Part shown: in pieces, positions 18,187 through 27,486 of the stretch
Numbering within the stretch: position 1 is the stretch's first letter
Layout: each line of letters begins with the position of its first letter
DNA from: Holdemanella biformis DSM 3989
Lineage (GTDB): Bacteria > Bacillota_I > Bacilli_A > Erysipelotrichales > Erysipelotrichaceae
Assembly: GCF_000156655.1 (NCBI RefSeq)
Contig: NZ_DS996839.1
Span: 17,357 to 63,727 of the forward strand
Reading direction: 5' to 3'
DNA length: 46,371 nucleotides
The notes under the pieces: model-generated
Told to the model about the DNA's origin: nothing
The model's input: only the letters and a program-made list of their open reading frames with translations
Databases searched by the model: none
Position numbers and translations under genes: made by a program

Positions 18187-19848
18187 TTATCGTTTAATTA
18201 CCTTTTTAATTTTTTCAGTCGCCTTGTAAGAACGACTATTCTTTATAGAATTCAATTCATTTTTATAAATAGAATTCTTTTCATTTACCTCACAAAGCAC
18301 TTCTGTTATTAAATGTATATTTTGATAACTTTCATAAATAGTAAATGAAATATTTAATGAATCTATATTTTTCTTATTTAAATCAATATGAATTTGCGGA
18401 TCAAATTCAAGAAAAAATATTTTGTTTTCAACCTGAACTCCATTAAAAACATGAAAAGGAAGCAATGTATCATTCGCCTTAATTTTTAAATTTTCAATTA
18501 CCCAATGCCCATTTGTATCTGGATCAAAGCGCATATATGTTACATCCTTTAAACCAGAAATCTCATAAACAATTTCATCCCCATTATTCTGTACATTCTT
18601 ATCTATATACAGCTTGTCATTTTCATTTAATCCATTTCCCTTATCTATATATATCTCCGTATGTAAATCCATATTATAACTGCATAAACCTGAATAACCA
18701 GGAAGATAGGCTTTTCCTAATTTTTTATCAAAATCATAATCGTTATTTAAAAACTTCTTAACAATTTCATCATATAACCTTTTTGAAGAATATGAATCAC
18801 AATTCTTATGGAAATAAGGCATCATATTCTTTCTCTTATCTTTTTCAAAATCACATGCCTTTAATGAATCAATCAACTCTTTTTGATTGTGAACCAAAGT
18901 ACCCGGCATTAAAAGACTAGGATCTTCTACAACAAAACCTCTGTCCTTTTTATATTTTTCTAAGTCAGGACACGAAAATACAATTGGTCTATCTAACAAT
19001 AAATAATCCACATAAACAGAAGAATAATCTGTGATTAAAACATCAAATGCATTCATAATATGATAAATCGTTAATAACTGTTCATTCAAAGTACTTGTAT
19101 CTAAAAGAATCATTCTCTTAGGAATTTCAAAATTATTCTTCTTGTAATATTCTTGATCTGCAAAATGGAATTTCGACACAATATACGCATTATTTTCGGC
19201 TAAAAACGCATCTAATGCTTGCACATCATAATCATCATAATTAAAGATATTGTCTTCAAACTGTTTCCCTTCATCTTTCAAGCCTTTACGCATAGTTGGT
19301 AAGTAAAATATAAATTTACAATTTAAGTCCACATTCAACAGCTTCTTAAGATTCTCTTTTCCATTTTCTGTATATAATAAATCATTTCTTGGAAATCCAG
19401 TCACCTTCACTTTATTTGGATCTACACTCAACATCCCACTCATATTTAGCTGACACGTTCTTGAGGTAGCCGTAATAATATCACTCTGTGCTGTAATTAC
19501 TTTTAGATTCATAAAATCTGTATTGGGACTCGCACTATCAAAGTATCCAATTAATTTTAAAGGAAATCCATGCCAAGCAGAAACATGAATTTGATTTTTC
19601 CTTTTTGCATACGCAAATTCAAACGAAGAAGTAATAAAACAATCTGCTTGTTCAATCATTTCATTCGCCTCATCCGTGCCAAATAGAGCACAGCGAATGC
19701 CTTTTTCTTGCATTCTGCGGCACATATTTTCATCACGAACGCACCAAAATGTATCTACATTTTCATTATTCTTTAAATATTCCCAAAATCCTCTCGAATT
19801 ATCCGCAAAATCAGGAGCAGATTCGAACACAAATAATTTCTTTTCCAT
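18187..19848 (-). CDS. CDP-glycerol glycerophosphotransferase family protein (TagB/TagF-like)
   Basis: 553 residues from the ATG at 19848 (AAAGGAT upstream). The glycerophosphotransferase core (Glyphos_transf) is marked by SAWHGFPLKLIGYF (about residues 90-103) and by ITDYSSVYVDYLLLDRPIVF, which contain the usual His and acidic/Ser active-site residues. After about residue 370 comes a separate beta-rich C-terminal domain (YMRFDPDTNGHWVIENLKI and following), of a kind I have seen described on surface-glycan enzymes but cannot assign. It should transfer glycerol phosphate, or poly(glycerol phosphate), from CDP-glycerol to a lipid-linked glycan on the cytoplasmic side. No tagD-like CDP-glycerol synthase lies in the window. 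Confidence 0.85.
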   Translation of the reverse strand: MEKKLFVFESAPDFADNSRGFWEYLKNNENVDTFWCVRDENMCRRMQEKGIRCALFGTDEANEMIEQADCFITSSFEFAYAKRKNQIHVSAWHGFPLKLIGYFDSASPNTDFMNLKVITAQSDIITATSRTCQLNMSGMLSVDPNKVKVTGFPRNDLLYTENGKENLKKLLNVDLNCKFIFYLPTMRKGLKDEGKQFEDNIFNYDDYDVQALDAFLAENNAYIVSKFHFADQEYYKKNNFEIPKRMILLDTSTLNEQLLTIYHIMNAFDVLITDYSSVYVDYLLLDRPIVFSCPDLEKYKKDRGFVVEDPSLLMPGTLVHNQKELIDSLKACDFEKDKRKNMMPYFHKNCDSYSSKRLYDEIVKKFLNNDYDFDKKLGKAYLPGYSGLCSYNMDLHTEIYIDKGNGLNENDKLYIDKNVQNNGDEIVYEISGLKDVTYMRFDPDTNGHWVIENLKIKANDTLLPFHVFNGVQVENKIFFLEFDPQIHIDLNKKNIDSLNISFTIYESYQNIHLITEVLCEVNEKNSIYKNELNSIKNSRSYKATEKIKKVIKR

Positions 19849-19852
19849 TTTT

Positions 19853-21001
19853 CTATCCTTTATGGCCAATAAATAAGCCAGCTTGTTTCGTGACAACTAT
19901 TTTATCATTTTTATTTAATATAAATTCAATATATTCTTTAAACTCATTTAATCTAGGACCCAATATCTCATTCTGATTGCCATGACAAGACATAATATAA
20001 TCGATCAACGGCTTCGATTCTGTAATCTCTAAACAATCCTGATAATCCATTCTTTCAACGTTTGAAAAATAATGTTTTAATATCTCTTCCCCATTTTCCA
20101 ATCCAAAGATATTATACAAGCTATGATTCGAAAGATTGATACGAGAATCAAAATTCTGTACAATCTCATTGATTTCTTTCATATGCTCTTTTCCATATGT
20201 ACTACAATAAAAAACACCATTCGGCTTTAACACTCTATCTATTTCCTTTAATCCCTGATTTAAATCATTCAAATAAAATAATACATGATTGGCAATAATC
20301 GTATCAAAATACGCATCCTTAAAAGGAATCTTTTCCACATTGACCACAATACAGTTAAAATCCGAACCCAATTTATTACGAACCTCTTCCACCATACCTT
20401 CACTAATATCGGACAAGAATATTTCACGATTCCTTAAATCAATCTTATTCTCTTGCCACAACTTCCCATTTCCACAGCCAATCTCCAACAAACGGTTCAC
20501 CTTAGAAAAATCAATCTTCTCAAATAACCAATTAAACCACCCCTGCTTATTTGTAGAATATTTTTCATGAAGACGAATCCGATCATTTAGGTTCTTCGCA
20601 TTCTTATACTGCTCAATAATATTCGTCTCTTCATTCGACAATTGCACTAAAGAAAGAATCATATTCCAAGATAAATCGGGAGCCTGACTCGCTCTTTTTA
20701 AAGCATCCTTTAAAGATTGTAAGTGACTCATTTTATCTTCAATCAAATCAATCTGTAAATCAAAGCTTTCCTTTAAATCCGTATTGTCCATAACCATCGG
20801 AAAGATTTCTTCAATACTAAACCCCAAATGCTTCAACGATAAGATCTTTTGTAGCTTCAACAAATCCAAATCACTATATTGCCGATATCCATTCTCCATA
20901 ACAAAAGAGGGTTTTAATAACCCTATTTTGTCATAATATCGAATCGTTCTTTCACTCACATTCGCTAATTTTGCGAACTGTCCTGTCTTATAGTAGTTCA
21001 T
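19853..21001 (-). CDS. MerR-type regulator fused to a class I SAM-dependent methyltransferase
   Basis: 382 residues with two clearly different parts. Residues 1-70 are a MerR winged helix-turn-helix (YKTGQFAKLANVSERTIRYY, then GLLKPS...GYRQYSDLDLLKLQ), followed by a helical linker to about 130. Residues about 145-300 are a class I methyltransferase: motif I LLEIGCGNGK at 171-180, acidic SDIS at 197-200, and VLKPNGVFYCSTYGKEH as motif III/post-III. The start lies 2 bp from the stop of the glycosyltransferase upstream, and its own ribosome site is poor, suggesting translational coupling. It may sense a metabolite through the methyltransferase fold or regulate the locus; methylation of the glycan is the alternative. 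The target is unknown. Confidence 0.85.
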   Translation of the reverse strand: MNYYKTGQFAKLANVSERTIRYYDKIGLLKPSFVMENGYRQYSDLDLLKLQKILSLKHLGFSIEEIFPMVMDNTDLKESFDLQIDLIEDKMSHLQSLKDALKRASQAPDLSWNMILSLVQLSNEETNIIEQYKNAKNLNDRIRLHEKYSTNKQGWFNWLFEKIDFSKVNRLLEIGCGNGKLWQENKIDLRNREIFLSDISEGMVEEVRNKLGSDFNCIVVNVEKIPFKDAYFDTIIANHVLFYLNDLNQGLKEIDRVLKPNGVFYCSTYGKEHMKEINEIVQNFDSRINLSNHSLYNIFGLENGEEILKHYFSNVERMDYQDCLEITESKPLIDYIMSCHGNQNEILGPRLNEFKEYIEFILNKNDKIVVTKQAGLFIGHKG

Positions 21002-21003
21002 AA

Positions 21004-23484
21004 TTATTCAAATCTAAAAGGTGCTAAATTAATATTCCAATTTCGATTGTAGTATGGATCTCCATTCTTCAAAATCTCTGGCCATTTAGTTTGGAATTTC
21101 TTCTTTTCCGCTTCAAAACGAGCCTCTTTTTCAGGCGTATCTTCATAACCTCTTGATTTTGACTCATAATGATGCCATAACGCAAACGCATTGTAGACAA
21201 TCAAATAACCTTTTTCACGGAATTTCAAGCATAAATCTACATCGTTACATGCCACTTCAAATTGTTCATCAAAACCATTCACTTCATTAAATACAGATTT
21301 TTTTACCATCATACAAGCTGCCGTAACTGCACTATAGTTACAATTAATTCTTGGACGCATTAAAATTCCTGGATCATCCTTATCAATATCCGTAAAGACA
21401 TGTCCTGCATAGCCTCCAAAGCCAACAACTACTCCAGCATGCTGCACTGTATCATCCTCATATAATAACTTAGCCCCTACAGCCCCTACTTCTTTACGTA
21501 AGCAGCAGCCTAACATTTCTGCAATGGCCGTTGGTTCAATGACCTCTGTATCATTATTTAACAATAATACATAATCTCCTTTTGTATATTTCATACCAAA
21601 GTTATTGATTTTTGAATAGTTAAATTCACCTTGATATGTAACAACCTTTACATTGTCATGTTCCTTTTGAAGCTTATCATAATATTCGAAAATATCTTTA
21701 TCTGTACTATTGTTTTCTACAATCACAATTTCAAAGTTTTTATATGTATTCACATTATACAGAGAATCCACACAAGTCTTTAATGTATCTTTTAAATTAT
21801 AGTTTGGGATCAAAATCGAAACCAACGGATTAGGCTCTGTACTATATGTCGTATGATAGAAACCATAGTATGGTTTGGGCATCAGTTCCACCTTAACATC
21901 CTTTAAGCCAATACGATTGTAGTGCGACTCAATAGCTCTTTGTCCCGCAGTATAACAATATAGTTTACTTTCTGGATCCATCGCAGTTGATTGTGGATGC
22001 ATTCTCCAGTGATATAAAACACGCGGAATATGATAAACAGCATTTGCCTTTTCAATACATCTAAAAATATAGTCATAGTCCTGACTTCCATCATATTCAC
22101 TTCTATAGCCACCCACTTCATCATAAATATGACGATTCACAAAGAAAATATGAGTAATATAGTTTTGCGAACGCAATAAGTCTTCACTATAGTCTGGCTT
22201 AAAGTTTGGTTCTGTAAAAACCTTATATTTATCATTCAACTTATCTTCATCCGTATATAGCGTATCATATCTATATTCCTGCAAAGCTTTCACAACTTCA
22301 TAGAAACAATCCAGTTCCAATACATCATCATGATCATATACAGCTAAATAGTCACCATCTGCCATTTCTAAAGCCTTATTTGTGTTACCTGAAATGCCAT
22401 AGTTTTGATCTAACTTTTTGAATTTGATTTTATTCCCATACAAAGCATAATGTGCCTTTACATATTTCTCTACCGCATCCGTTGTGCTTCCATCCGCAAT
22501 ACACAATTCCCAATTGGAATAGCTTTGATTGACAACTGTATCAATCATTTCCTTTAAGTATTCTTCTTTTGTGTTAAATGTCGCAACAACAATACTTAAT
22601 TTTGGATTATACGCAAATTGCTCTTTAGATTGTCTAGCTAATTCTTCTGGCTTTACCCTCTGCTTTAAGAACCAGTTTTGGTATTCATACCCCACTAAAT
22701 TTGGGCCTTGTTTCACTCTTTCAAAAAACCGCTTCACACCATTTTGTTTCAAATAATTCATCGCATTATGAATACTTTGCGCATTCATATGTGTCAAGTA
22801 CGATTTAAACAAACCAAAAGCCGTGTAATTGTTCTCTTCAATTTCAACCTTTCTCTGTTCCTTTTCCGTACTAAATAATAAATAATATGTCTTCTCAGGA
22901 TTACCATCAAATTTCACCTGGAATCCACAATTTTTATTTTCTGCCTTGACTAAATGATAACGCACAAGATCAGGTCTAGGCATTGAACGCTTTTTATACT
23001 CCAATGACTTTCCATTTTCATCTAAAACATCAATTTGTACAGGTTCTCCATTTTCAGAATATACCCACCCTTGTACAGCAATTGAATTCTTATCAAGATC
23101 TTTGGCAACACTATCCATACTATATTCAATAGCAGTCGTATTGCGAATCTTATCAATTTTCTTTTTATTTAAAACTAAGATTTGTTCACTTGCATGACCA
23201 TCCGTAACTCGCAATTCAAATGAATCAACAATATCCGTATCAACATCGACTTTAATACGGAATCCCACTAAATCAGATTTTAATTCCACATGCTGTTCTT
23301 TAAATACATCCTGACGATGAGATTTAATCAAATCCACTGCAGCTTCTTTATTATTAATTTTAGCTGAATATGTCAGAGGAAGATCATCCTTTGAATAACA
23401 CCATCCAATAATCGCAATATAGCTTGCACTTTCAATGTCTTTATATATGACTTTATCTATTGTATAAAAAAAGTTTCTTTTCAT
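21004..23484 (-). CDS. Large glycosyltransferase with two GT2 domains and two N-terminal repeat modules
   Basis: 826 residues from the ATG at 23484 (GGAGG 5 nt upstream). Residues about 20-105 and 132-215 are two copies of one beta-rich module with GW, then R-x-D-V/L, then G-F at equal spacing. The first GT2 domain begins at KLSIVVATFNTKEEYLKEM, with YDHDDVLE as the metal-binding acidic motif. The second begins at PLVSILIPNYNLKDTLKTC, with LLLNNDTEVIE. Double-GT2 proteins of this kind build alternating or side-chain linkages in cell-wall polysaccharides. It lies 24 bp after another GT2 gene and 2 bp before the MerR-methyltransferase gene. Sugar specificity is not readable. Confidence 0.87.
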   Translation of the reverse strand: MKRNFFYTIDKVIYKDIESASYIAIIGWCYSKDDLPLTYSAKINNKEAAVDLIKSHRQDVFKEQHVELKSDLVGFRIKVDVDTDIVDSFELRVTDGHASEQILVLNKKKIDKIRNTTAIEYSMDSVAKDLDKNSIAVQGWVYSENGEPVQIDVLDENGKSLEYKKRSMPRPDLVRYHLVKAENKNCGFQVKFDGNPEKTYYLLFSTEKEQRKVEIEENNYTAFGLFKSYLTHMNAQSIHNAMNYLKQNGVKRFFERVKQGPNLVGYEYQNWFLKQRVKPEELARQSKEQFAYNPKLSIVVATFNTKEEYLKEMIDTVVNQSYSNWELCIADGSTTDAVEKYVKAHYALYGNKIKFKKLDQNYGISGNTNKALEMADGDYLAVYDHDDVLELDCFYEVVKALQEYRYDTLYTDEDKLNDKYKVFTEPNFKPDYSEDLLRSQNYITHIFFVNRHIYDEVGGYRSEYDGSQDYDYIFRCIEKANAVYHIPRVLYHWRMHPQSTAMDPESKLYCYTAGQRAIESHYNRIGLKDVKVELMPKPYYGFYHTTYSTEPNPLVSILIPNYNLKDTLKTCVDSLYNVNTYKNFEIVIVENNSTDKDIFEYYDKLQKEHDNVKVVTYQGEFNYSKINNFGMKYTKGDYVLLLNNDTEVIEPTAIAEMLGCCLRKEVGAVGAKLLYEDDTVQHAGVVVGFGGYAGHVFTDIDKDDPGILMRPRINCNYSAVTAACMMVKKSVFNEVNGFDEQFEVACNDVDLCLKFREKGYLIVYNAFALWHHYESKSRGYEDTPEKEARFEAEKKKFQTKWPEILKNGDPYYNRNWNINLAPFRFE

Positions 23485-23508
23485 AGTAGCCTCCAAAACA
23501 GTTCTATA

Positions 23509-24480
23509 TTAACATATATTTTTTAAAGTAACCACAATATCCATGATTCTACCTTTGATTGTTTTAAAGTATTTATAGTAAGAATCAAAATTTTGCAGGA
23601 ACAGTTTAAACACTTTACCATGCTCAATATAATCCATATGATGTATAAAAAACAATCTATATTGTATGTAGCTTGGATAGTTGTTTTTTAAATCTACATC
23701 CAATTCTTCCAGTCGATTTAATGTTTGAACACAATTGAAAGCCGTATTCAAACGCGCCTCTATAGTATTTGTCGCATTCAAATGCTCTTTTCCTTTTAAG
23801 GTGACATTTCCTTTTAAGCCAATCGCATTCTTCGAATGGATACGATATTGAAAGAGAGGTACATTTAAAAAATACATTCCATTTTCTTCACTCGCCAACA
23901 AATTAATAAACCAATCATGATAGAAGTCTTCTGTATAGCATCTTTGAAATTTATCATTAATCGATTGTCGAACACAAAGTGCACATCCCTGAAAGCTATT
24001 TTCTACAACTAATCTTTCAAAAGGGACCTTTACCAATGCATTATCTTTTACCTTACACTTATACATGTTCTTATTGGAATAATTTCGATTAATATCAATC
24101 TGTTTTTCATTACCCAACTCATCTATTAAATCATATGTACTCGCTAATGCTTTGATTTCTGGATGATTTTGCATAATCTCAATCATCGTTTGTACCTTAT
24201 TAGGCTTCCAAATATCATCCTGATCACATAAAAAAATATAGTCTCCTTTACAGTAAGAAAGTGCCTTTTTAAAATTTAACTTATAGCCCAAATTCTTTTC
24301 ATTTTGATACAAATAGATCTTATCACACAGAAGCTCTTGAATAATTTTTACTGTATCATCACTCGATTGATCATCACAAATCACGATTTCATCAACCGGC
24401 ATTGTTTGATTCAATATAGATAAAAGCTGTTCTTTAATAAATTCTTGACCATTATACGTGGCGATTGCGACTGAAATCAT
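23509..24480 (-). CDS. GT2 family glycosyltransferase (paralogue of the gene at 26522)
   Basis: 323 residues from the ATG at 24480 with GGAGG upstream. N-terminal GT-A fold: ISVAIATYNGQEFIKEQLLS, VICDDQSSDDT and FLCDQDDIWKPNKV (metal-binding DQDD). The C-terminal part ends in KTIKGRIMDIVVTLKN. Sequence and length closely match the product of 26522-27475, including the shared RIHS motif and terminal K-T-I-x-G-R-I-M-D, so the two arose by duplication. The family includes many rhamnosyl- and glucosyltransferases of surface glycans. Its ribosome site lies directly after a hairpin terminator, which may lower its expression relative to the exporter genes. Confidence 0.86.
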   Translation of the reverse strand: MISVAIATYNGQEFIKEQLLSILNQTMPVDEIVICDDQSSDDTVKIIQELLCDKIYLYQNEKNLGYKLNFKKALSYCKGDYIFLCDQDDIWKPNKVQTMIEIMQNHPEIKALASTYDLIDELGNEKQIDINRNYSNKNMYKCKVKDNALVKVPFERLVVENSFQGCALCVRQSINDKFQRCYTEDFYHDWFINLLASEENGMYFLNVPLFQYRIHSKNAIGLKGNVTLKGKEHLNATNTIEARLNTAFNCVQTLNRLEELDVDLKNNYPSYIQYRLFFIHHMDYIEHGKVFKLFLQNFDSYYKYFKTIKGRIMDIVVTLKNIC

Positions 24481-24490
24481 AAAAACCTCC

Positions 24491-24516
24491 AAAAAAAAGG
24501 TATTTTAAAAATACCT
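24491..24516 (-). terminator. Hairpin terminator or attenuator between exporter and GT2 gene
   Basis: On the minus strand AGGTATTTT / AAAATACCT form a 9-bp perfect stem with a single-base loop (in practice a wider loop), followed by eight T residues (24491-24498), directly after the permease stop codon. The next gene's GGAGG comes immediately after the T-run, so this is likely a partial terminator inside the operon. Confidence 0.7.
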
Positions 24517-25299
24517 TTACAATTCTTCTGCAAATCCTTTTTCTAATTTTTTGAAAACGGCATAGCCAATCACTAAAATAACCAAAGCCAATAAGGCAAC
24601 AGCACCTAATGGTTTTAATGGCGGCCATACATGATACATAAAAATATCACGGTAGGAAGTAACTAAAATCGTCAATGGATTCATACGAATGATTTGACCT
24701 AAAACACCAGCTCCATCTAATAAAGATAAATCATAGATAACAGGAGTGGCATACATTCCCATGGTTAGTAAAAAGGATACAATATACTCTAAGTCTTGAA
24801 TATAGGCATTTAATGAACTTAACAATAAAATAATACCTAAAATCAAAATAGATTGAATCAATGCAACTACAGGAAGCATTAGAATTTGAATAGAAATTCC
24901 ATACCCAAATGCGAAACAGAAAATAAATATAATGATACAAGAAATAAAGAAATTGACTAATCCACTTAAGACTTGCGAAATCAATAAGATTTCTCTAGGA
25001 AAATACACCTTTTTAATAATTCCCGCATTTGCCTTAATCGAAGTCGTTCCTGTGCTTACAGTTGTTAAAAAGAATGTCCAAGGAATCAAACCTGTAATCA
25101 AATAGACTAAATAGTTATCTCCCCCAGCTCCACGCATTAAATAGGGGAACACGATCCAATATACAACCACCTGTAATAAAGGATTAATAAATGACCAAAG
25201 AATACCTAGAAAAGAGCCTTTATATTTTCCACGAATATCTTTTTTTACATTTGTCTTCAATAATTCACGATAATCATAAATATCTTTAAATATATGCAT
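24517..25299 (-). CDS. ABC-2 type polysaccharide export permease (TagG/Wzm-like)
   Basis: 260 residues with six predicted membrane spans. The N-terminal TNVKKDIRGKYKGSFLGILW and INPLLQVVVYWIVFPYLM motifs are typical of teichoic acid and O-antigen export permeases. The C-terminus ends in FKKLEKGFAEEL. It forms the channel through which a finished undecaprenyl-linked glycan crosses the membrane, energised by the ATPase gene 11 bp upstream. The ATG at 25299 has AGGTGG before it. Confidence 0.92.
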   Translation of the reverse strand: MHIFKDIYDYRELLKTNVKKDIRGKYKGSFLGILWSFINPLLQVVVYWIVFPYLMRGAGGDNYLVYLITGLIPWTFFLTTVSTGTTSIKANAGIIKKVYFPREILLISQVLSGLVNFFISCIIIFIFCFAFGYGISIQILMLPVVALIQSILILGIILLLSSLNAYIQDLEYIVSFLLTMGMYATPVIYDLSLLDGAGVLGQIIRMNPLTILVTSYRDIFMYHVWPPLKPLGAVALLALVILVIGYAVFKKLEKGFAEEL

Positions 25300-25310
25300 C
25301 TTTTCACCAC

Positions 25311-26441
25311 CTACTCTAAAGTAAACTGTATACTTTTATCGGCCAAAATATTTCCATCCGGTTCTGAACATTGAATATCAATCTTATGATTCCCTAAATC
25401 TAAATCATTTAAATCTAAATTTACCTGCCAACCAATTGCATCTGGATCCATGTCACCCGCATATGCTTCTTGATAGGCTTCAAAAACATCCTGACGATTC
25501 TTTCGCTTAATTCCACAGATTTCATTACCATCTAAGAAAAACTTAAATACAGCTTGATCATGATCACTGATTTGCCAACCTTGACTTACTAACGTTCCCT
25601 TATCCTTTTGAATTGTCGCAAAATCCTTTGGCGCATCAATAAAGACAGCAGCCTTAAATTTATGCTTTCCTTCTGCAATTGCCTTTTTCTTTTCTTCCTT
25701 ATGATCAATCGCAACTTGTTTTAAATACTCATCAATGACATATATTGGATCACCATCTAAGCGAAGCTCTCCTTTATAAATCCAAACTGCACGATCACAT
25801 AAATCTTTTACAACATCTAAACTATGTGTAACAATCACAATCGTTTTATCCGATTCCTTTAATTCCTTTAATTTACGATAACACTTCTGTTGGAAATGCT
25901 GATCTCCAACGGCTAAAATCTCATCAATCAACAAGATTTCAGCATCTACATTAATCGCAACAGAAAAAGCCAATCGCATGTACATACCTGAAGAATAAGT
26001 ACGAACGGGATGATCAATAAATTCGCCTAGTTCACTAAAATCAATGATATCTTGAATTCGTTCATCAATTTCTTTTCTTGTTAAACCAAAAATAGAAGCA
26101 TTAAAATAAATGTTTTCTCTTCCCGTAAAATCTTGGTGAAAACCAGCACCTAACTCTAATAAAGAAGTTAATTTTCCATTTGTTTCAACAGTACCTTTAT
26201 TAGGAAAAATAATCTTAGTCATTAATTTTAATAAAGTAGATTTTCCAGAACCATTTGTACCAATCAATGCTACTGTTTCACCTTTTTTAATATCCATATT
26301 AATATTCTTTAAAACTTCATGAATTTCAACATGACTCGTTTTCCAAAATAATAATTTATCTTTTAAAGTATGAGCTTTATCATAATCAACCTTAAATTGT
26401 TTATACATATTTCGTACTTCAATCGCATTTTGTGAATCCAT
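25311..26441 (-). CDS. ABC transporter ATP-binding protein for polysaccharide export (TagH/Wzt-like) with C-terminal module
   Basis: 376 residues. Walker A GTNGSGKSTLLK, signature YSSGMYMRLAFSV and Walker B AEILLIDEILAVGD are intact, and the order matches Wzt/TagH ATPases. After a linker from about residue 240, residues 285-376 form an extra beta-rich module with GW at 288-289, RQDV at 316-319 and GW at 337-338. That pattern recurs twice in the glycosyltransferase at 21004-23484. Wzt-type C-terminal domains can recognise the end of the exported glycan, so a recognition role is plausible here. A promoter lies just upstream at 26463-26491. Confidence 0.92.
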   Translation of the reverse strand: MDSQNAIEVRNMYKQFKVDYDKAHTLKDKLLFWKTSHVEIHEVLKNINMDIKKGETVALIGTNGSGKSTLLKLMTKIIFPNKGTVETNGKLTSLLELGAGFHQDFTGRENIYFNASIFGLTRKEIDERIQDIIDFSELGEFIDHPVRTYSSGMYMRLAFSVAINVDAEILLIDEILAVGDQHFQQKCYRKLKELKESDKTIVIVTHSLDVVKDLCDRAVWIYKGELRLDGDPIYVIDEYLKQVAIDHKEEKKKAIAEGKHKFKAAVFIDAPKDFATIQKDKGTLVSQGWQISDHDQAVFKFFLDGNEICGIKRKNRQDVFEAYQEAYAGDMDPDAIGWQVNLDLNDLDLGNHKIDIQCSEPDGNILADKSIQFTLE

Positions 26442-26462
26442 TTCAACACCTCAATTCAATTC

Positions 26463-26491
26463 ATTTTAACACACTTGTATACTGTAAACAA
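26463..26491 (-). promoter_or_regulatory. Probable promoter of the ABC exporter operon
   Basis: Minus-strand TTGTTT (26486-26491), 17-bp spacer, TAAAAT (26463-26468), in the 80-bp gap before the ATPase gene. The -35 matches only TTG of the consensus, but spacing is ideal and the same TTGTTT is used by the stronger promoter at 34250-34278. Confidence 0.5.
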
Positions 26492-26521
26492 TATTATACT
26501 ACATACCTAACACAACACTCA

Positions 26522-27475
26522 TTATTTTAAACAATAAACCAAGTCCATAATTCTTCCACGTATTGTTTTTAATTTTTTATAATAAGCATATTTATTTTGA
26601 AAGAATAATTTAAACAGTTTTTTATTTCTTAGATATTCAATATGATTATTCATAAATGATTCAATTTTTAAATAATCAACCTTATTACGCAAATAATAAT
26701 CCCTACAATTTATTTTTAAAATATCCAAAATATATAATGCATCTCTTGCCTTTTGATATCTTTCTTCAAATTGGTAAGCACGCTTTACATGTGTAGATGC
26801 ATCTTGATTTAATGTAGAAACACCAATCGAATTTTGACTATGGATACGATATTCAAAGAGTGGTTTATTCAAAAAATACATGCCACCATCCAATGATCCA
26901 TATAGACTAATGATCCAATCATGTGGAATTCTTTCATCAAAATGATGCACAAAAAAATCTTTTGTTTTCTTATCTATGGCAAGAGCACAACCCTGAAAAT
27001 AATTTCCATAAATAAATTCATCTGTTTTTACTTGCACAATATCATCTGGTCTTACTTCTTTATTATAAAGATTATTATTTGAATATCCTTTTTTATTTTT
27101 AGAAATAATCAAAGTACCATTTTCATCTATATATTCAAATGAACTTGCTAAAACATGAATATTTCTATTCTTTTCCATAATAGAAATCATTTCTTTAACT
27201 TTATCTTTTTTCCATATATCATCTTGATCACATAAAAAAATGTAGTCACCCTTACACTTTTCCATTGCTTTTTTGAAATTTAACTTATACCCCAAATTTT
27301 TCTTATTTTGAATGATTTGAACATTGTACTTTTTTATAAGCTCAATAGTATTATCCGTTGAACCATCATCACAAATTATGATTTCATCAACCGATAAACT
27401 CTGATTTAATATCGATTCTATTTGTTTTTCAATGTATTTTTCTCCATTAAATGTAGTCATTGCGACAGAAATCAT
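26522..27475 (-). CDS. GT2 family glycosyltransferase (paralogue of the gene at 23509)
   Basis: 317 residues. GT-A fold motifs ISVAMTTFNGEKYIEKQIES, IICDDGSTDNT and FLCDQDDIWKKDKV, with RIHSQNSIGVS in the acceptor half and KTIRGRIMDLVYCLK at the C-terminus. It is a close relative of the 23509-24480 product; the two copies flank the ABC exporter and double-GT2 region. The ATG at 27475 has AGGTGG upstream and is 11 bp from the previous gene. It is cytoplasmic or membrane-associated; donor and linkage are unknown. Confidence 0.86.
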   Translation of the reverse strand: MISVAMTTFNGEKYIEKQIESILNQSLSVDEIIICDDGSTDNTIELIKKYNVQIIQNKKNLGYKLNFKKAMEKCKGDYIFLCDQDDIWKKDKVKEMISIMEKNRNIHVLASSFEYIDENGTLIISKNKKGYSNNNLYNKEVRPDDIVQVKTDEFIYGNYFQGCALAIDKKTKDFFVHHFDERIPHDWIISLYGSLDGGMYFLNKPLFEYRIHSQNSIGVSTLNQDASTHVKRAYQFEERYQKARDALYILDILKINCRDYYLRNKVDYLKIESFMNNHIEYLRNKKLFKLFFQNKYAYYKKLKTIRGRIMDLVYCLK

Positions 27476-27486
27476 AATTTCACCAC

